Shown piece by piece: positions 42,589-55,729 of a DNA stretch of 64,000 nucleotides. Position numbers and translations under genes: made by a program. The DNA lies in contig JBAMDO010000149.1 of the NCBI GenBank assembly GCA_037074765.1, forward strand, positions 620,001 through 684,000, written 5' to 3'. Source of the DNA: Mansonella perstans. Lineage: Eukaryota; Nematoda; Chromadorea; Rhabditida; Onchocercidae. The notes below the pieces were generated by a model. The model made no database searches, was not told where the DNA came from, and saw nothing but the letters and a program-made list of their open reading frames with translations. The stretch's first letter is position 1, and each line of letters opens with the position of its first letter.

Positions 42589-45220
42589 GCTTTGTTCTTT
42601 GTTCTTTAGAAAAATTGACTTCGAATACTGAGTGCACGGATGAGCAATATCTCTATTATAGATGATAGGTAGTACTGCTTTTACTTTCATAAGTAATGAT
42701 GAAGTAAATTATTGATTAATTAGTCATATTCCTACTTTTTTTAGTCTCATATCTTTTTTTTATTATCATTTACTTCGATATAATCAACCAATAAATCTCT
42801 TAGCCGTTCTATCTTTTGCTATTTTCTAATTATTATAACATATATAATCTTGCTTAATCATTTCTATAGGCAGCTGTATTATTCTTTTCAACATCTTTCT
42901 TTTAATTATTCGTCGTTAATTTCTGTAGACAACCAACCCAAAGATCAATGCTAACTTTCTTGTCATTTGGGTTGATTAGACTAAACTTATTTATTTAGCT
43001 CAGTGATTCTAATTGTATTAAAAGTCGTTCAAACATTTATCGAGTGTGCACGTGGATGATCTATTTGCATGTCCAGCTGTATGAAAGTGTTGGGAAATAT
43101 CGTGGATTATCAGTTTAACTTTCTAAAATTCTGTCATTCATGTGGACACAAATTAATAAAAAGATTATTAAAAATATGTTTATACTGGAAGTGATTTTAA
43201 AACCTCTTTCTGAATACTTTTTTTGTTCGATATTTTAATACCATGATATATGTAAAAGAAATGTTAGAGATCGAATGTTTCATCAAAATACTATTATAGT
43301 TAGGACTAACAGTGATATACAGTTATCAGTGCAAAACAATTTTTGAGAAAGCTAAGAGGAAAGGCGAAAAAAAACTAGAATTGATAATTGAGGAAAGCAT
43401 AAGCTACATAGGATGAACCGGAAATCATTTTGATTTTTGATTCTATCTCTAAGTTTGACTCATATGTAGGAATAGAAATCCAGTTGAAATTTGCCTTCCT
43501 CTTCCCTCCGTCTTCTCCATCGTACCTCACATGTTTTACGGTGAATAACACTAGCAAGGATACATACACAACAGCCACTCGAAACTGTATACCTGTTTGT
43601 CAGCAAATATAAGCATTTGGAATATGAATGTATACAAAGATATGCAATCATGCACAAACAAACAGATAGGCAAACCCCCAAATTTGTTTTTAAAGGATTC
43701 CGGTGTTAGCGTTTGTATTTTTAATGAGAGAATTTTTATTTAGCATAAAGAATTTTTCATCTACCGAGGCAAACTTTTTCAGTTGAGTAATACAGTTATA
43801 ATCTATTAGCTTCGCTGTGAATCATGATATTGATATTTCGTGAGCAGTATTACAGTTTATAGCTTATTGAAATGCACATACATTTGGTGCAAAGTTAATT
43901 TCTGCAAAATCTTGAATCTAACTTCCTTCCAAATCAAAAGCCAGGATTTGTGACGGATTATAAATCACAGATGTTGTTTGTAAATTACGGATTGAAAATA
44001 TTTAGGCTTTTCGCAATTTTTCAATCAGTAACACAACTTTTGCGAGTTCATTTTATTTCCAAAATTCAGAGTTGTTAGCATTATCTGTGATTAAAAACGT
44101 TTTCTGAATTTAATAAGATCAGAGGACTACTAATTTGAAGTAATCTGAATTTTCCAGTATTGTTTCTATCCAGCAGTATAGTTGGTTATTATTAAGTAAT
44201 ACAACTGTGATGAAAGCTTCTAACTGACTATTCGATTTTAACTTTTGAGATGCACTATTAAAGTGATGCTGAAGTAAACTGTTCCGATGAATACAATTTG
44301 TATCACTGTGAAAGAGGGAAGGAGGAAAAACTCCAAATAGATGGAGAAGGTATCGACAACATAGCATTATTAATTCTGGTTTATTTTTGGGATGTATTAG
44401 GCCAATGAGAAGAGAGATGGTTCTGGAAATGTATGATTAAACTGGAAACCGGTTTTCTGTAATTGAGAAAACGAAATGAAATCGAGTTAAAGCGATGACT
44501 GGCTGCAGTATCGGAAGTTCGAAGCCTGAAGAGACGAGTAGTTGTGTTAGGCAAAGGAACGACTGAGGGAATTGGTGTTATTAAGGGAAAAATTTTCAAA
44601 TTTTCTAGGATCAGTCCGGTAAAACTCCAAAGGTAGTGTAGTGCAGTGAGGCAAGGTGAAACTGTAATAGTGCAGTAAAGTGACACAATAGTGTAGTATG
44701 TGGTCGAAGTAGTAGTAGTTGTTGTAGTACAGCAGCTGGTATGACCAGTTTTTCAGGCACCTAGACATAGAGAGACGATAAATTTTGTATGTGAGAATCT
44801 ATCTATCCTCAACCTCAAAATTTTCATTCCTTTTCAACCGCTTTCTCTCTTCGCAAATTGCTGCCATCATATCCTTCTAGTGTCGCTATTGTTGGTAGAG
44901 TTTAGCTAGCGTTATTGCTGTTTAACAGCAAAGCGATATGTTCAAACTTCAGAAAGAAGGTTACAAGTGATTCCTCCTTAACGAAATCATAAGATTTTTC
45001 GCAATCTCAGTCAACTGTTAGAGGAGCACCGTATGCTTTTGAAACAATATTTAATCGTCGCTAAGGGTCACAGAAAAATTTCCTCTTTATAACTCAAATT
45101 TGTTGAAGCGACCAGTCCATTTGATCAAAAATTACAACAAAATTTGGAGAACATATACATTCATTTAGCAATAGATTGCTAAATTTGCCGAATTTGCATT
45201 CAACTTTTTCTTCCCGTTCC

Positions 45221-48200
45221 ATGGATAACAACGACTCCAGAGCAATTTTGAATGGAATTAATCTTCGATTGAATGACATTGACCTGAAATTATCATTTGT
45301 TCTGGAACTCCTTACGAATCGTTTACCCGAGAAACGGTCAAGAGAACAATTGACAGCAGTGCAACTTTCGCATCCGCAATCACGTGAAACGATGAGTGAT
45401 CGCAGAAGCATCAGCTTTGCGGGATTAAAAGAACAGCGACAACCAGCAGAGCGAACATCAGCAGTCACCATAGAAGATGTGGTTGGTGAAATAGCCTGCG
45501 GCAATACTGCTCCTTCTCTGCAATTGGACAACAACGAGAAGCCGGTCCAACAGCAGCAAGATGACGTTTTACCCGAAACATCGTCAATTTCTACCGGAGG
45601 ACGATCAACAGTAGCAATAGCTGGTGTTACGGCAGCCAACGATAGTGAAGGTGACGAAGAAGAAGTTGATGATTACGATGATGAACTGGATGAGGTATTT
45701 TGATCCGTTTTATATAAATTTATATCAACTTGTATTTACACTTGGTTGATAAAACTGCGATAAATTATTGATTTCAAAAAATGAAGATCTTATGAATTAT
45801 CAGCGTATGAAGCAATTCTTATAATTTCCAAATTATGCCAAACTAGAAAGTAGCAGAGGTAGGGTGCCAAATCTACTAGTGAATATATTCCAGCTTGTTT
45901 GCTGGATTCCTTTGGCAATGATGAATCTCTTTGAAGATTATGCTTCAAAATTAAACTGAAATTGATCGCGAAATTCTCATTTAGATTTTCCTCTCAATAC
46001 ATTATATTACATCTCATTCCTAATTTCGTAGCAAAAAATAAGATGGAGGAGGAACGACTGAAAATTCTGTGATAAAAGTGAAAAGTGGAAGCAGACCCAT
46101 TAGAAGTATAAAATATGCGGTAAAGGTCGAAACTTTGAAAGATTCAGGTTTTGTGAAATTGGTTCTATCCATTATTATATCTCATAATTCAAAGTCCAGG
46201 ATATTGCAACAACAACAACAAATCAGGATCGTGAAGTCAAAATAATTCATGCAGAAAGCAATTTTCCCGAGGGAGCGGTTCGACGAGCTGCAGAAAAGGC
46301 AGCACGAAGTTTTCAAAGTACTCAGCCAAAGGTGAGTGAGGGTTTTAATTTCCGACCCATTTATTTAAATTACCATTCCTTCTAATGGTATTTCTACTTT
46401 CACATCACTACATTCAACATCAATACATTCATTCACTGTACTAAAGGAAGAACAGTTAGCTACTATGGATATTAATGATAGATTTCAATTTTTCTTTAAA
46501 AAACTCTATTTTTATTTTCACTTATCCAGTTCTCTCTTGTTTTGCTTTCCATATTTTTTATTAGTGCGCTCTTCTGCATTTATTTTAACTTTTGCTCTTG
46601 GCATTACTTTCCGATCGGTTGATGTTTTCTTTCGATGATTTGGAATGATATTCCAGATACTCTTATTATGTCTTCACCATATTTATCTCTGAGAATAAAG
46701 GACTAAATTATAAAAATTTTTGCTTTTCCACGTTCGGTTAATTTTATCCAAGAACTTGCTTGCATCGATATTTTAATTTCGTTGTTGTTCCTTTTCAAAA
46801 TTTTCAGACTGGTCTTTTTTTAATTACCTTTTTCTTGCTGTTTGAATAATGCTGAGAGAATATTTTTGATTCTCAAAAGTCAAGTCACGTGAAATGGAAA
46901 TTAAGAGACAAAAAATTTATTGCAAATGACCCAAGATGTTTTTTCTGAATGAACAAACGATATTAAGTGTTGAACCATCAAAATCATATTGATTGTTTCT
47001 GATGTTTAGCTGTCGTCAATATAATTATTCTGTGCTTATCTTAAATACATGTCCTGCAATTATACTAATTCGTAGTAGTGGCTATGGTCAGATGTCCAAC
47101 CGATCTTCTAGTATCAGCTATTGTTTTAACATTATTGAAGTAAGAATCAATGTCCAGATAGCAGAAATAAAATTGGTTTTAAAAATGAGCAAATTTCATG
47201 AAAAATAGGGAAGAAATAGGACAGAAAAATTATTTCGAGTGCTACATTGTTACTGGTAAGTGCTGACAATTAAATCATTATAATTATCTTTGCTAACAAA
47301 TAATTTTTAATTTGAAATTGCAGGTTTTTGCATGGCAAATATTACGAGAATCAGTTACTGATCAGGAACTTCGAAATGTTCATATTTCGTTGAGAACATT
47401 TCATGGTGAAACTGCAGAACATCTTTTATCTCGGCAATTACCAAAGGTTAATAATTTTAATATAAACTGAACACCTCTAATAATAGAAGTAAACTCATCA
47501 AAAGGAAAATTTTTGTGAACAATCACATCACCAAAACACCAAAAGAAAAATTTTTGTAAAAAATCACAAAAAAATAATTTCAAGTCAGTTAAAACAGTTT
47601 TTCTCTCATATTACTTCACGTTGTACGTATTCATTTTCAACTGCTCTAGCTGTCCGTTTCTTTCTATTAAAATCTTTCCACACTTTTTCCAATTTTGGAA
47701 AAGAAGTATTCTAAAGACAAAACTACTGTTTTCTAATGCTTGTTTGTATTGGTTCGGCTTTCATGAACGCTGAATAATTTACCAATCAGCGTAATAATGT
47801 TTCATTTTTCACCACCTTGTCTTAGCCTATTTCTTTTTGTAGTTGTAGTCCAGCCTACTTAATTTCTCTGAACTTAATTTGATTACCTCAGATAATATAA
47901 ATAATTAAGCACTTCATTCATGGAATAATTATATTCCAGTATTGTACACAGAAGATATTACAGATACGTCTGGTAGTGGAAGCAACAATGTCCTATTTCA
48001 AGTGGGATCAATTGAGTGATGAAAATCAGTTAACCAAAGCTAAACTACTATTAAGTCATCTAAAAAATAACGCTAAGGTTCGAAATTGGACTCTTAGAGA
48101 AGGACGACCGAATCGGTAAGTTCAATAGTTCTAACAAAATGTGAAAAGAATGGATCTCTATCACAATTAAGGCATACAGATTTAACATATCGGTAACTAT

Positions 48201-48536
48201 AAGGCCAATTCCAACGCTTTCAAGCCAGTGTTTCGGTATAGCTCTAAGATGCAATTTCCAACGAAGAATTTTTCTAGTAACAGCTTTCCCTGACTGAACA
48301 AGTGCAACAAGTGCCTCTTGAAGATGTTTTTCTCTTGACTTATCATGATCTAATAATTTCGAGCTTCAGATACCGATAGATCAAAAGGGTGCATTTCAAA
48401 TCAAAAAAAAAATTTTTTTTATAGGATATCGAACACGATGGATACGGTATGGAAACGTTATGCAGCTTTACTTGGACAAACCGGTCTCGCTACAGTCGGT
48501 TTATTACCAAGCCATATAAGTCAGCTCAATCGATAA
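45221..48536 (+). CDS. Unrecognised conserved-looking protein (acidic N half, helical C half)
   Basis: Six exons: 45221-45694, exon 2 ending 46119 (start near 46040, unresolved), 46200-46331, 47324-47446, 47952-48115, 48425-48536. Exons 3-6 are phase-consistent with good GT-AG sites and end at TAA; about 360 aa. No family was recognised. Visible: a leucine-heptad segment near residues 8-30 ([21 protein letters not shown]), a Gln/Ser/Thr-rich region, an acidic patch ([15 protein letters not shown]), then helical segments with conserved-type hydrophobic spacing: [75 protein letters not shown]. The C half could be a small DNA- or protein-binding helical domain. If exon 1 ends at the alternative donor 45651, phase fits exon 2 via aataag, but the acidic patch would be lost. 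Confidence 0.6.
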
Positions 48537-49828
48537 ATCCGACAAGCAGTTTGAAAACCTACCTCATGAACTCCTTTATTTCACTTCTATACCTTCTCTC
48601 AAATATGTATGTATGTGTTTCTCCTATTGCAAGTATAACATTTGAATGAAATGAAATACACCATTTAATAGTAAATTTTGAATTCGTACTACCTGCAGCA
48701 TAAAAATTAAGATATGTACAAAGAACAGCACCTTTGCCTTGGTCAAAGCAGTTTTCAAATAAACCCGTGCTTATATTTGCACTCATCATTGACTTCTTTG
48801 ATCTTTGTTACGAAAAATTTGATCAGTGTGAAGCTTAAACACATATGCCATAGGCTTCTGTATTAAGAACGATTTCATTTCAGTATTTCAAAACACAATT
48901 TCGCTTATGCTCCATCTCATTAGTTCAAAACACTTTTCCAAACATTAAACGTTTCATGAGTGTATCTATCTCTATTGATGAAGCTATCACACAATGTACT
49001 TAACGTAAATGAAAGCATTCACGTCACTGCTTCCTGTACATTTTTTAAATTCGATGTTTCCACAAGTGAACCAGTCATAATTTATTACACACACGATGGA
49101 TAGAGGAGAGAAAAAGCACTACGAAAAAAGAAAATGGTAAAAGATGTTCACTAATGAAAAAAGTGAGAGAGCATGAAAATGTTCATGAACTGGTTTCAAA
49201 TTCTTTACAGAAAGAATTGCCATCACATACAAACAAAAGCAGCATATGGACTAATAGGAGAACAAACATACATCTATTACACCTGTAACGAAAACAAATG
49301 AAAATAAGTAAGGAAATTAACCAATTTTTCTTGTCACAAAGTCACAAAGCCTATTGCAGTGAATTTCCACAAGTATCAGTGGGAAAACTTTATTAAATTA
49401 CCAAAAAATTTTGCCAACTTCATATTTCATCCGCATATCAAATTCAAATCGATTGTTGTTCAGCACTGTCTAGAAAGAACTGAATTGAAGTGCTAAGTGC
49501 TAAGTCTCATCATAAAATTTACCAACCTTGCTCAATATCTTAGTTTATGCAAGCACGAAATTATAACTCCAAATTATCAGAAGCTTCCATACAACCAAGC
49601 TCCGTGTGTTTTAATATTCGTTTTTTACAGAGATATTCCTGAAATGAATTTATAATGAAATTCCAAATGGCAGTTATTAACCTGGAAAGTTTCTTTTACC
49701 TTCAGCATCCAACAACTGAAAAATGAACTTCGAATGATCTATTCACGCCATAACTACCTTTTTTTTTTAACTGTTAACATTTTACTGCCTTATAATTCTC
49801 ACTAGCAACATCTAAAACTCATGTTTGA
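48537..49828. other. intergenic between convergent genes, about 1.3 kb
   Basis: Holds the 3' UTRs of the plus-strand gene and of the Canopy-like gene. A small open frame at 48559-48789 (-) is antisense to the 3' flank and has no motif. No repeats or RNA genes were seen. Confidence 0.5.
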
Positions 49829-51202
49829 TCATGAACAGCAAGCGACAAATCTTAGCATGCTATAGCGGCACAATGACTGAAACATAAAAAAATACTACCT
49901 CAAGTAACGGTTTATCCTGGGTTTGATACCATTGTTCGAGATCATTTTCATAACGCTCTAACAGTGTTTCACAGCTCTGTTTTAATGTTACGACTTCAAT
50001 TGATGGAGTATTCCACATTTCGTACGGCATACCTAATTCTACCTGCAGTTTTAAAATATTACTAAATTCGAAATAATATACTCTTAAAAGATTTGTAATC
50101 CCTGCGAACAAATGCACGCGATGACAAACTATATAAGAATCTTCCTAATGAGTTGAAGAATAAGTTTTACTCACATAAAAGTAGCAGTGTCAGAAGACAC
50201 ATACTAAAACCGTCATATGAATTATTAGTTGAGACTACTGTTATTTCATAATTAGATAGGTTTTCAAAATTAAACCGGAACTTCTCAAATATTCGATACT
50301 CGCTATTACATAAGCTTTAGATTGAAAATAATCAAACCTTAACTCCTTTACTTCTTAGCTCATTCAAAGCTTTCATTGTGCTACTTTCCTCCTTGGCAAA
50401 TCGTGAGATACCTGATTTCTCCTTATGCAGTTTATATTGCAACATTCGCTCACAAGTTCCATCCAAAGCTTCAATAAATTTAAGTTCCTTTTCTACGGCC
50501 GAAATCTATAAATTCTTGAACAAGGTTTCAAACAATTCCATTCTTTCAAACAAAAATACCCTGCCCAGAAAATGTATTAAAAGTCTGAAGATTAACATTC
50601 TTTGTTTTTTTCAATAGGCTGGTGGTTTTAGTTAAGAGGTATGCACAGCAATCAACGACAATACGCGTAATCCTTTTTGTAATTTCTTTATTTTTATGCA
50701 GTTATTTTTTATCCGTACATTTTTAAAAAAATCTAGGCTTTTTACCATTCTTGATAATAAAGATAAATTTTCAATTTTTATTATGCTAAAATATTCTTCA
50801 TACTTGCCTTAACATTTCTATCATCTGCTAATTGTTCCTGAAACTCTCGTGCAAATAATACACATGATTCGCAACGTGATGGAAGATCGACCGTTGGCTC
50901 AGCAATAACTACAACTGACTTCAAATATAGAATTGATATCACAAACAGTGAAGTGATGAAATTAGGAAGATGCCGTTGGAGATTTTTGCCGTTGTTGTGG
51001 CGACTGCTGCTTCCATTCCTGCTCGTCGTCAGCCTGCTCAGTTGTATACATCTAGAAATTTTAATTTATGCGAAAACCACAACATTATAATGTTCATTTT
51101 AATGATACAAGGACCGAACAGACTAAAAACAAAAGTCAAAAAACAGAATATGAAAATACAGAAAACTAAAATTGATTTCGTCCTCGCCATCGCAGCTAAC
51201 AT
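49829..51202 (-). CDS. Canopy (CNPY3/CNPY4)-like ER protein
   Basis: Five exons: 51202-51115, 50908-50808, 50505-50338, 50042-49899, 49876-49829; about 182 aa, phases consistent. Exon 1 encodes a signal peptide (MLAAMARTKSILVFCIF...). The saposin-like fold has paired cysteines: LPSRCESCVLFAREF, GTCERMLQYKLHKEKSG, LKQSCETLLERYENDLEQWY and a last Cys in ESLCRY. RFAKEESSTMKAL and GMPYEMWN match CNPY3/4 (RFAKG..ETF, DIPYELWN). Canopy proteins are ER-resident folding helpers, in vertebrates for Toll-like receptors. Intron 2 starts GC (AAG then gcaagt), a recognised minor donor class. The first exon is placed inside the last intron of MED31, and the last MED31 exon lies in this gene's first intron. 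The exon 1 donor could be at 51123 instead. No KDEL-type tail is seen. Confidence 0.85.
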
Positions 51203-52040
51203 TTTAAAACAATAATCAAACCTTACATGCAACCGCTGTCGTTTGCGAGTATAATACTGCCACTGTAGTAATTGTTGCTCTTCGATAAATTTTGCATTTG
51301 CTGTACAAGTTATTGCTTCACGAAAAGCTGAGCTCTGTATCGCTTCAAGAAAGTGTAAACACTGCGGATATTTCAAAGCTCTGTAAAAAAAATCAAAAAA
51401 AAAAATTTGAAAAAGAACTAAAATCATTGCGTAGAGTAATGCAAAATATTTGACCTCTTATTTAATAAAAGAACATTTGAAAACATTAAACTGTTAACAA
51501 ATCTAACCTTGCGTATTCCGGCCTTTTCCAATATAGAAGATATTTCAAATAATTGATAAAGTACGGTTCCTTAAAATAACCTCGCTGGGCTAAAACTAAA
51601 ATTACTTCCGTTTAAATCACTTGTAACTGAATTTTAGTCCAGTTAATATTTACTTTAAATACGGACTGGCACAATATGGATAAAAAATATGAAAAACTGA
51701 CATGCATAATCTTGTTCATTAAAGAAATCATCTGTTCGAAAAAAAAAAACGTACAATTCAAGTAGTGAGGATTAGCTAAAGCCTGTACAAATTCACATTC
51801 AATTTCGAACCGCTTCTTTTGTTCCTCAGATGTTTCGGGACCCGAAACCGAGTTCAAACCGGAACCTTCAATGATTTTTTTTTGCACGGCAAAACAATCG
51901 ATCTTCCATAATTCGCAAAAAAATAGTTCACACAGAACCCACCTCGTAAAAGATCCAGATTTCTTACTCGTTCGAAATTTCTGAAAAGCTAGAACAATAA
52001 TTCTTTTAAATACGATACCGCAGACGCGCTGCTCAAACAA
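50962..52040 (-). CDS. mdt-31: Mediator complex subunit 31 (MED31/SOH1)
   Basis: Four exons: 52040(?)-51755, 51595-51508, 51380-51227, 51051-50962; GT-AG, phases 1/2/0. The conserved MED31 core is complete: FEIECEFVQALANPHYLN, FLAQRGYFKEPYFINYLKYL, YWKRPEYARALKYPQCLHFL, FIEEQQLLQWQYYTRKRQRL, followed by a Gln-rich tail (MYTTEQADDEQEWKQQ...) as in other animals. MED31 sits in the Mediator middle module and bridges transcription factors to RNA polymerase II. The N-terminal boundary is uncertain: the reading frame is open to an ATG at 52040, but that extension of about 60 residues is Cys/Phe-rich and unlike other MED31 proteins, so a separate first exon is likely. Downstream of TRMT13 and interleaved with the Canopy gene. 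Confidence 0.93.
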
Positions 52041-52783
52041 AACTTTAACATTTAATGATTAAAGTAAGTAGCACTTTAACTGTCTCACTTCCAACTTGAG
52101 ATCACTCTATCAAAAAACCTAAACATTATTTTAGAGCGAAACAGCAATTCAGATTCTTTTTCATCATTACTTATTCCATTCATTTTGATAAGTCTGAATT
52201 CTACTGAAGAAATGACTTTGAATAACTGGTCAATTCCATTGTTTGGAAAAATACTTTCTTAATAAGTAATTTATACATTAAAAATCAATAATTTCGCAAG
52301 AAGGAAGAAAGGAAGCTTCATAAGAAGAAAGAACTGAAAACTTTCAAACGGAAGAAATTGAAAGAAATAATAAAAGTTTATTATTCAAAAATTAGAAAAA
52401 CAAAGATGGTGTTCAGCATGCAGTTAGCACTGACTCTCAACAAAGAAAGTAATGGAAAAATCTCTTTCATAACACTATTGAATTTTCCCTCACTTCACAT
52501 TATTTCCCTTTTTAAACATATTATTTACAGATACTCAATGATCTCGAAAGTATAAACAACAAACTAGTTGCGCAACTGAATATGATGGTACATTTGTTAA
52601 ACATTTTAAACAAAAGTAGTTTAACGAAAATCTGCAAAGCTGAATTGCTCAACAGACGAAGAACGAGAAAATCTAAGTGATTCTTCTTTGAATTAAAACT
52701 AAAATCTTTTACTGAATAATTTTATACTTTTCCAGTGCTCTAATTCCACAACATCTCAGTCAAATTGTACCAATAATTATAAT

Positions 52784-55163
52784 TTATTTCTCTCGTTTTT
52801 TTCCTAAAATAAGCAAATTTTCAGGCGAAACAGTTCTTTTCACATATCTACATAAGGATACATCATATCCAAACTTCCGAAGTTCTACGACTCGACCAAA
52901 TTCCAAAACCGCTTTAGCTTTCTGTCCAAGAAGTTCCTTTTCCACTGAATTCATAGAGATGAATTCCAACACTGTTTTCTGTTGATTCAAATTTTCTGAT
53001 TTCGGCGAATGAAATGAAACAGAAACATCACCATCAAAATTTTCCTGAATGTGACAGAGTTTTTTTTGTAAGTTTGCATCTTTTTTGATAAGCTTGATAA
53101 GTTTGCATGTTTTGCAACTATTCTGATTTTTAGAATTTTATAATTACTAGAAAAGCTTTGTCGATAATACCTGACAGGAAAGACCGCAAACGGCCCATGT
53201 TGAAATATGTCTTAATGCTGCAAATTCATTAGAGCTGCAAATACCATGAGATTCTAAGAAGGTACGGCCAACATACTGAAAAACGAGAATATTCACAGCA
53301 AATGAGTTTTCAATGCAAAAACTGAATTATTATAATAAATATTCAATACAAAAAATAAGGGAAGGCTAATGAAAAAGTTTAGCCACAAAATAAGCTATTA
53401 ACTCATTAACCTCTCTGTATGTGGTCCGGTGATGGCAACATGGAGCTAAAACAAAACCGCATAAGTTCAAACCACTTCTCATTCCATTCACTAAGCATCG
53501 AATGCCAAAATCCGTGGCAGCACCACAAAAATGTTTGCATACTGCTGCTATATTATCCACATTCTAAAAATTTTACGAATTCACATTCCCGTATTACGTC
53601 TTTTGAACTACAAGTTCTAAGCGACAAATAACTTAAGTCCGGAAATTCTAAATCCGATCTGTTATGCTCTTGCTTCTCTATCGAGAATTTTTTCCTGGAA
53701 TCATTTTTTAGCAACTCACACGAATCAAATCGATTTTCGACAAAACAAGATGCTCCACCGAGCAACGTAATCGCTCGAGAAATACTGCATCCATTTCCTT
53801 AATTTGAAGTAAATTAATTTAAATTAAAAGCTGCATATCTTTTTTTTTGTAGAAAAGAAAATTCACGAACTCATGGAAATAGTGCCACAGCACATAACCA
53901 TCAATCAGAACGCTAATGTATGATCTTTCTTCCACTCGAAAAAAGTAGATATATTACTTTTTCATATTTAAAATTTTCACAACAGCGCTCTTTACCTAAA
54001 ATCCCAAACTCCAAATAAGTGAAATTAGATATTTGACCCACTTACCTTGCGAATTTTATTATCGAATTTATTCCTTGAGCCCGCCTTCTCAATCAGCAGA
54101 AACTGACATTCTGGAGCAATTTTGGCCATCCAATATGAAAGCTCTGCTCTTCCAGTTCCAAAATCTATCATACACCAACGCTTGTCGTTATTCAGCAAAT
54201 CGGCTAATCTTAAATGCTCTAAAAAGAAGTGGAAATTCCGGAAATTACCATTTCACAACTCAAGTAAAAATAATTTAATACAATCAATAAAAATCGGAAA
54301 AGATAAAAAATGACATTTATTGGTGTTCCAGCTTGTATGAATGAGTTGTCGAATAAATCTTAAACATAAATTTGAATTCTGAAATTACCTATTATCGACG
54401 ATATCTGCCATATATGTTTTTTATTCAGTTTTGAAAGATTTGCGGAACAGTTTTCAACATAATCATTTTTCAGGAAAGAATCTTTAATATCATTAGAAAT
54501 CTGGTCGTATATTTTTTCAACGATTTTCCGCATTTTCAACAATTCGTTGTCTGTAGGACGATACCACGGCTCTACTTCATTTGAAGATCCTATAAAAAAT
54601 TAAACAAAATGCTTTCCAAGATATCACAAATAAAACTATAAATATTAAATATCATACAAACAATGCGTTATCACATCTGGTCTACCATCACTCAAAATGA
54701 ATTCCAGATAAAGTTACGCAATTAGAAAGCAAGAAAAAAAATGAAAGGATGGACCTGCTAGGTTAAAATTTTCAACAACCCATTGTTTTTCAGGTAAACG
54801 ACTATTACATCCAGAAGACAAATGTTTCGCCAGTTGCGATTTTTTCACTGTGTGCTTTGAATCGTTCGGACAAACGATACGATCCTAAAAACTGCAACAG
54901 CAATACAAATAATTATCAAATTCAAACACTAAGTGCAATTTGATGGTGAATGAATAAATTACGGAAACGAAATGAAAAAAAAGAAATCGACAGTAATCTT
55001 ATTCGTGTAATTAGTGTGAAAACATACTGATTTCATATGAAACATATGAAACCTCATTCAGTTCATCGTAGATAGCATGTTCTCCACAATATTTCTGACC
55101 ACTTTTCACCAGCATTCGACATTTTCTGTTTTTCTTCTTAACAATAAATGAACATCGTTCCAT
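52784..55163 (-). CDS. trmt-13: tRNA 2'-O-methyltransferase TRM13
   Basis: Eight exons: 55163-55053, 54884-54755, 54589-54389, 54218-54046, 53797-53720, 53563-53411, 53275-53171, 53044-52784; 403 aa (human TRMT13 481), all GT-AG and in phase. It methylates the 2'-O of position 4 in the acceptor stem of some tRNAs. Features in order: the N-terminal CCCH-type zinc finger ERCSFIVKKKNRKCRMLV..GQKYCGEH; a U11-48K-type CHHC finger RIVCPNDSKHTVKKSQLAKHL..GC; the SAM-binding motif MIDFGTGRAELSYWMAKIAP at about residue 190; KHFCGAATDFGIRCL; the signature APCCHHRTTY; FAALRHISTWAVCG; and a C-terminal helix block ending SPENLLIL. All family landmarks are present in order. The start follows the zinc-finger Cys as in orthologues. 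Confidence 0.94.
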
Positions 55164-55729
55164 GATATCTATAAAAATACGTGAATAATCCTTAAAAAGT
55201 CGAATAATTTAGAGTTTCTTCTGAAGTTCAAATAAAAAGAATCAGTGGCAACATCAGAAACTAACTGTATTAAAGGTTATTATCTTTACAGAGAAATCTA
55301 TACATTTGCATTAGGAAAAATTAATCAAATCGGATTTGCAGTAAGTATCAAACTTTTCTGAATTATACAAAACTACAATGCCACTACATATAGCTTTCAG
55401 AATTGATACAGATCACTCGCCTATTTCAGTTATGACTAAAGTTATGATACTTCATTTACCCACAACAATTAAGTATTTTTCCCGTGCAAATAACAAATAC
55501 GTGCATTTTGATAATCAGAAAACATATTTTTCCTTTGTCGCAACCCAGCAATCTCACAACAAACATAAATGAATTAAATATACATGCAGAACCCAAAACC
55601 AACGAAATCCTAACATGCCTGTTTACCTGCAATACATATGCATAATGCAGTAGCATTTGACCCAATGTGAAAATGTTTTGGGTCAATGCAAACAAACAAA
55701 AATTATGAGTTATTTATTTAAAATTTTAG

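Larger units (their letters stand above)
41160..45220. other. intergenic, about 4 kb
   Basis: Divergent region between the RYBP-like gene (-) and the next plus-strand gene. It contains the 98-bp hairpin at 41601-41698 and a run of 25 T at 42564-42588. The stretch at 44640-44780 is rich in gtagtagt-type repeats. An open frame at 44381-44686 (-) is low-complexity and opposite to likely 5' sequence of the next gene. No gene is supported. Confidence 0.45.

Noticed and set aside
44381..44686. 101-residue minus-strand open frame
   Set aside because: Low-complexity Leu/Thr/Tyr repeats antisense to gtagtagt-type sequence; no motif.
45094..45639. 181-residue minus-strand open frame
   Set aside because: It is the antisense shadow of exon 1 of the plus-strand gene; the plus strand has the donor sites and continuing exons.
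51038..51427. MED31 exon 3 read through into a hydrophobic tail
   Set aside because: A strong donor follows RLH and a phase-matched Q-rich last exon exists; the hydrophobic part is better explained as the Canopy signal peptide.
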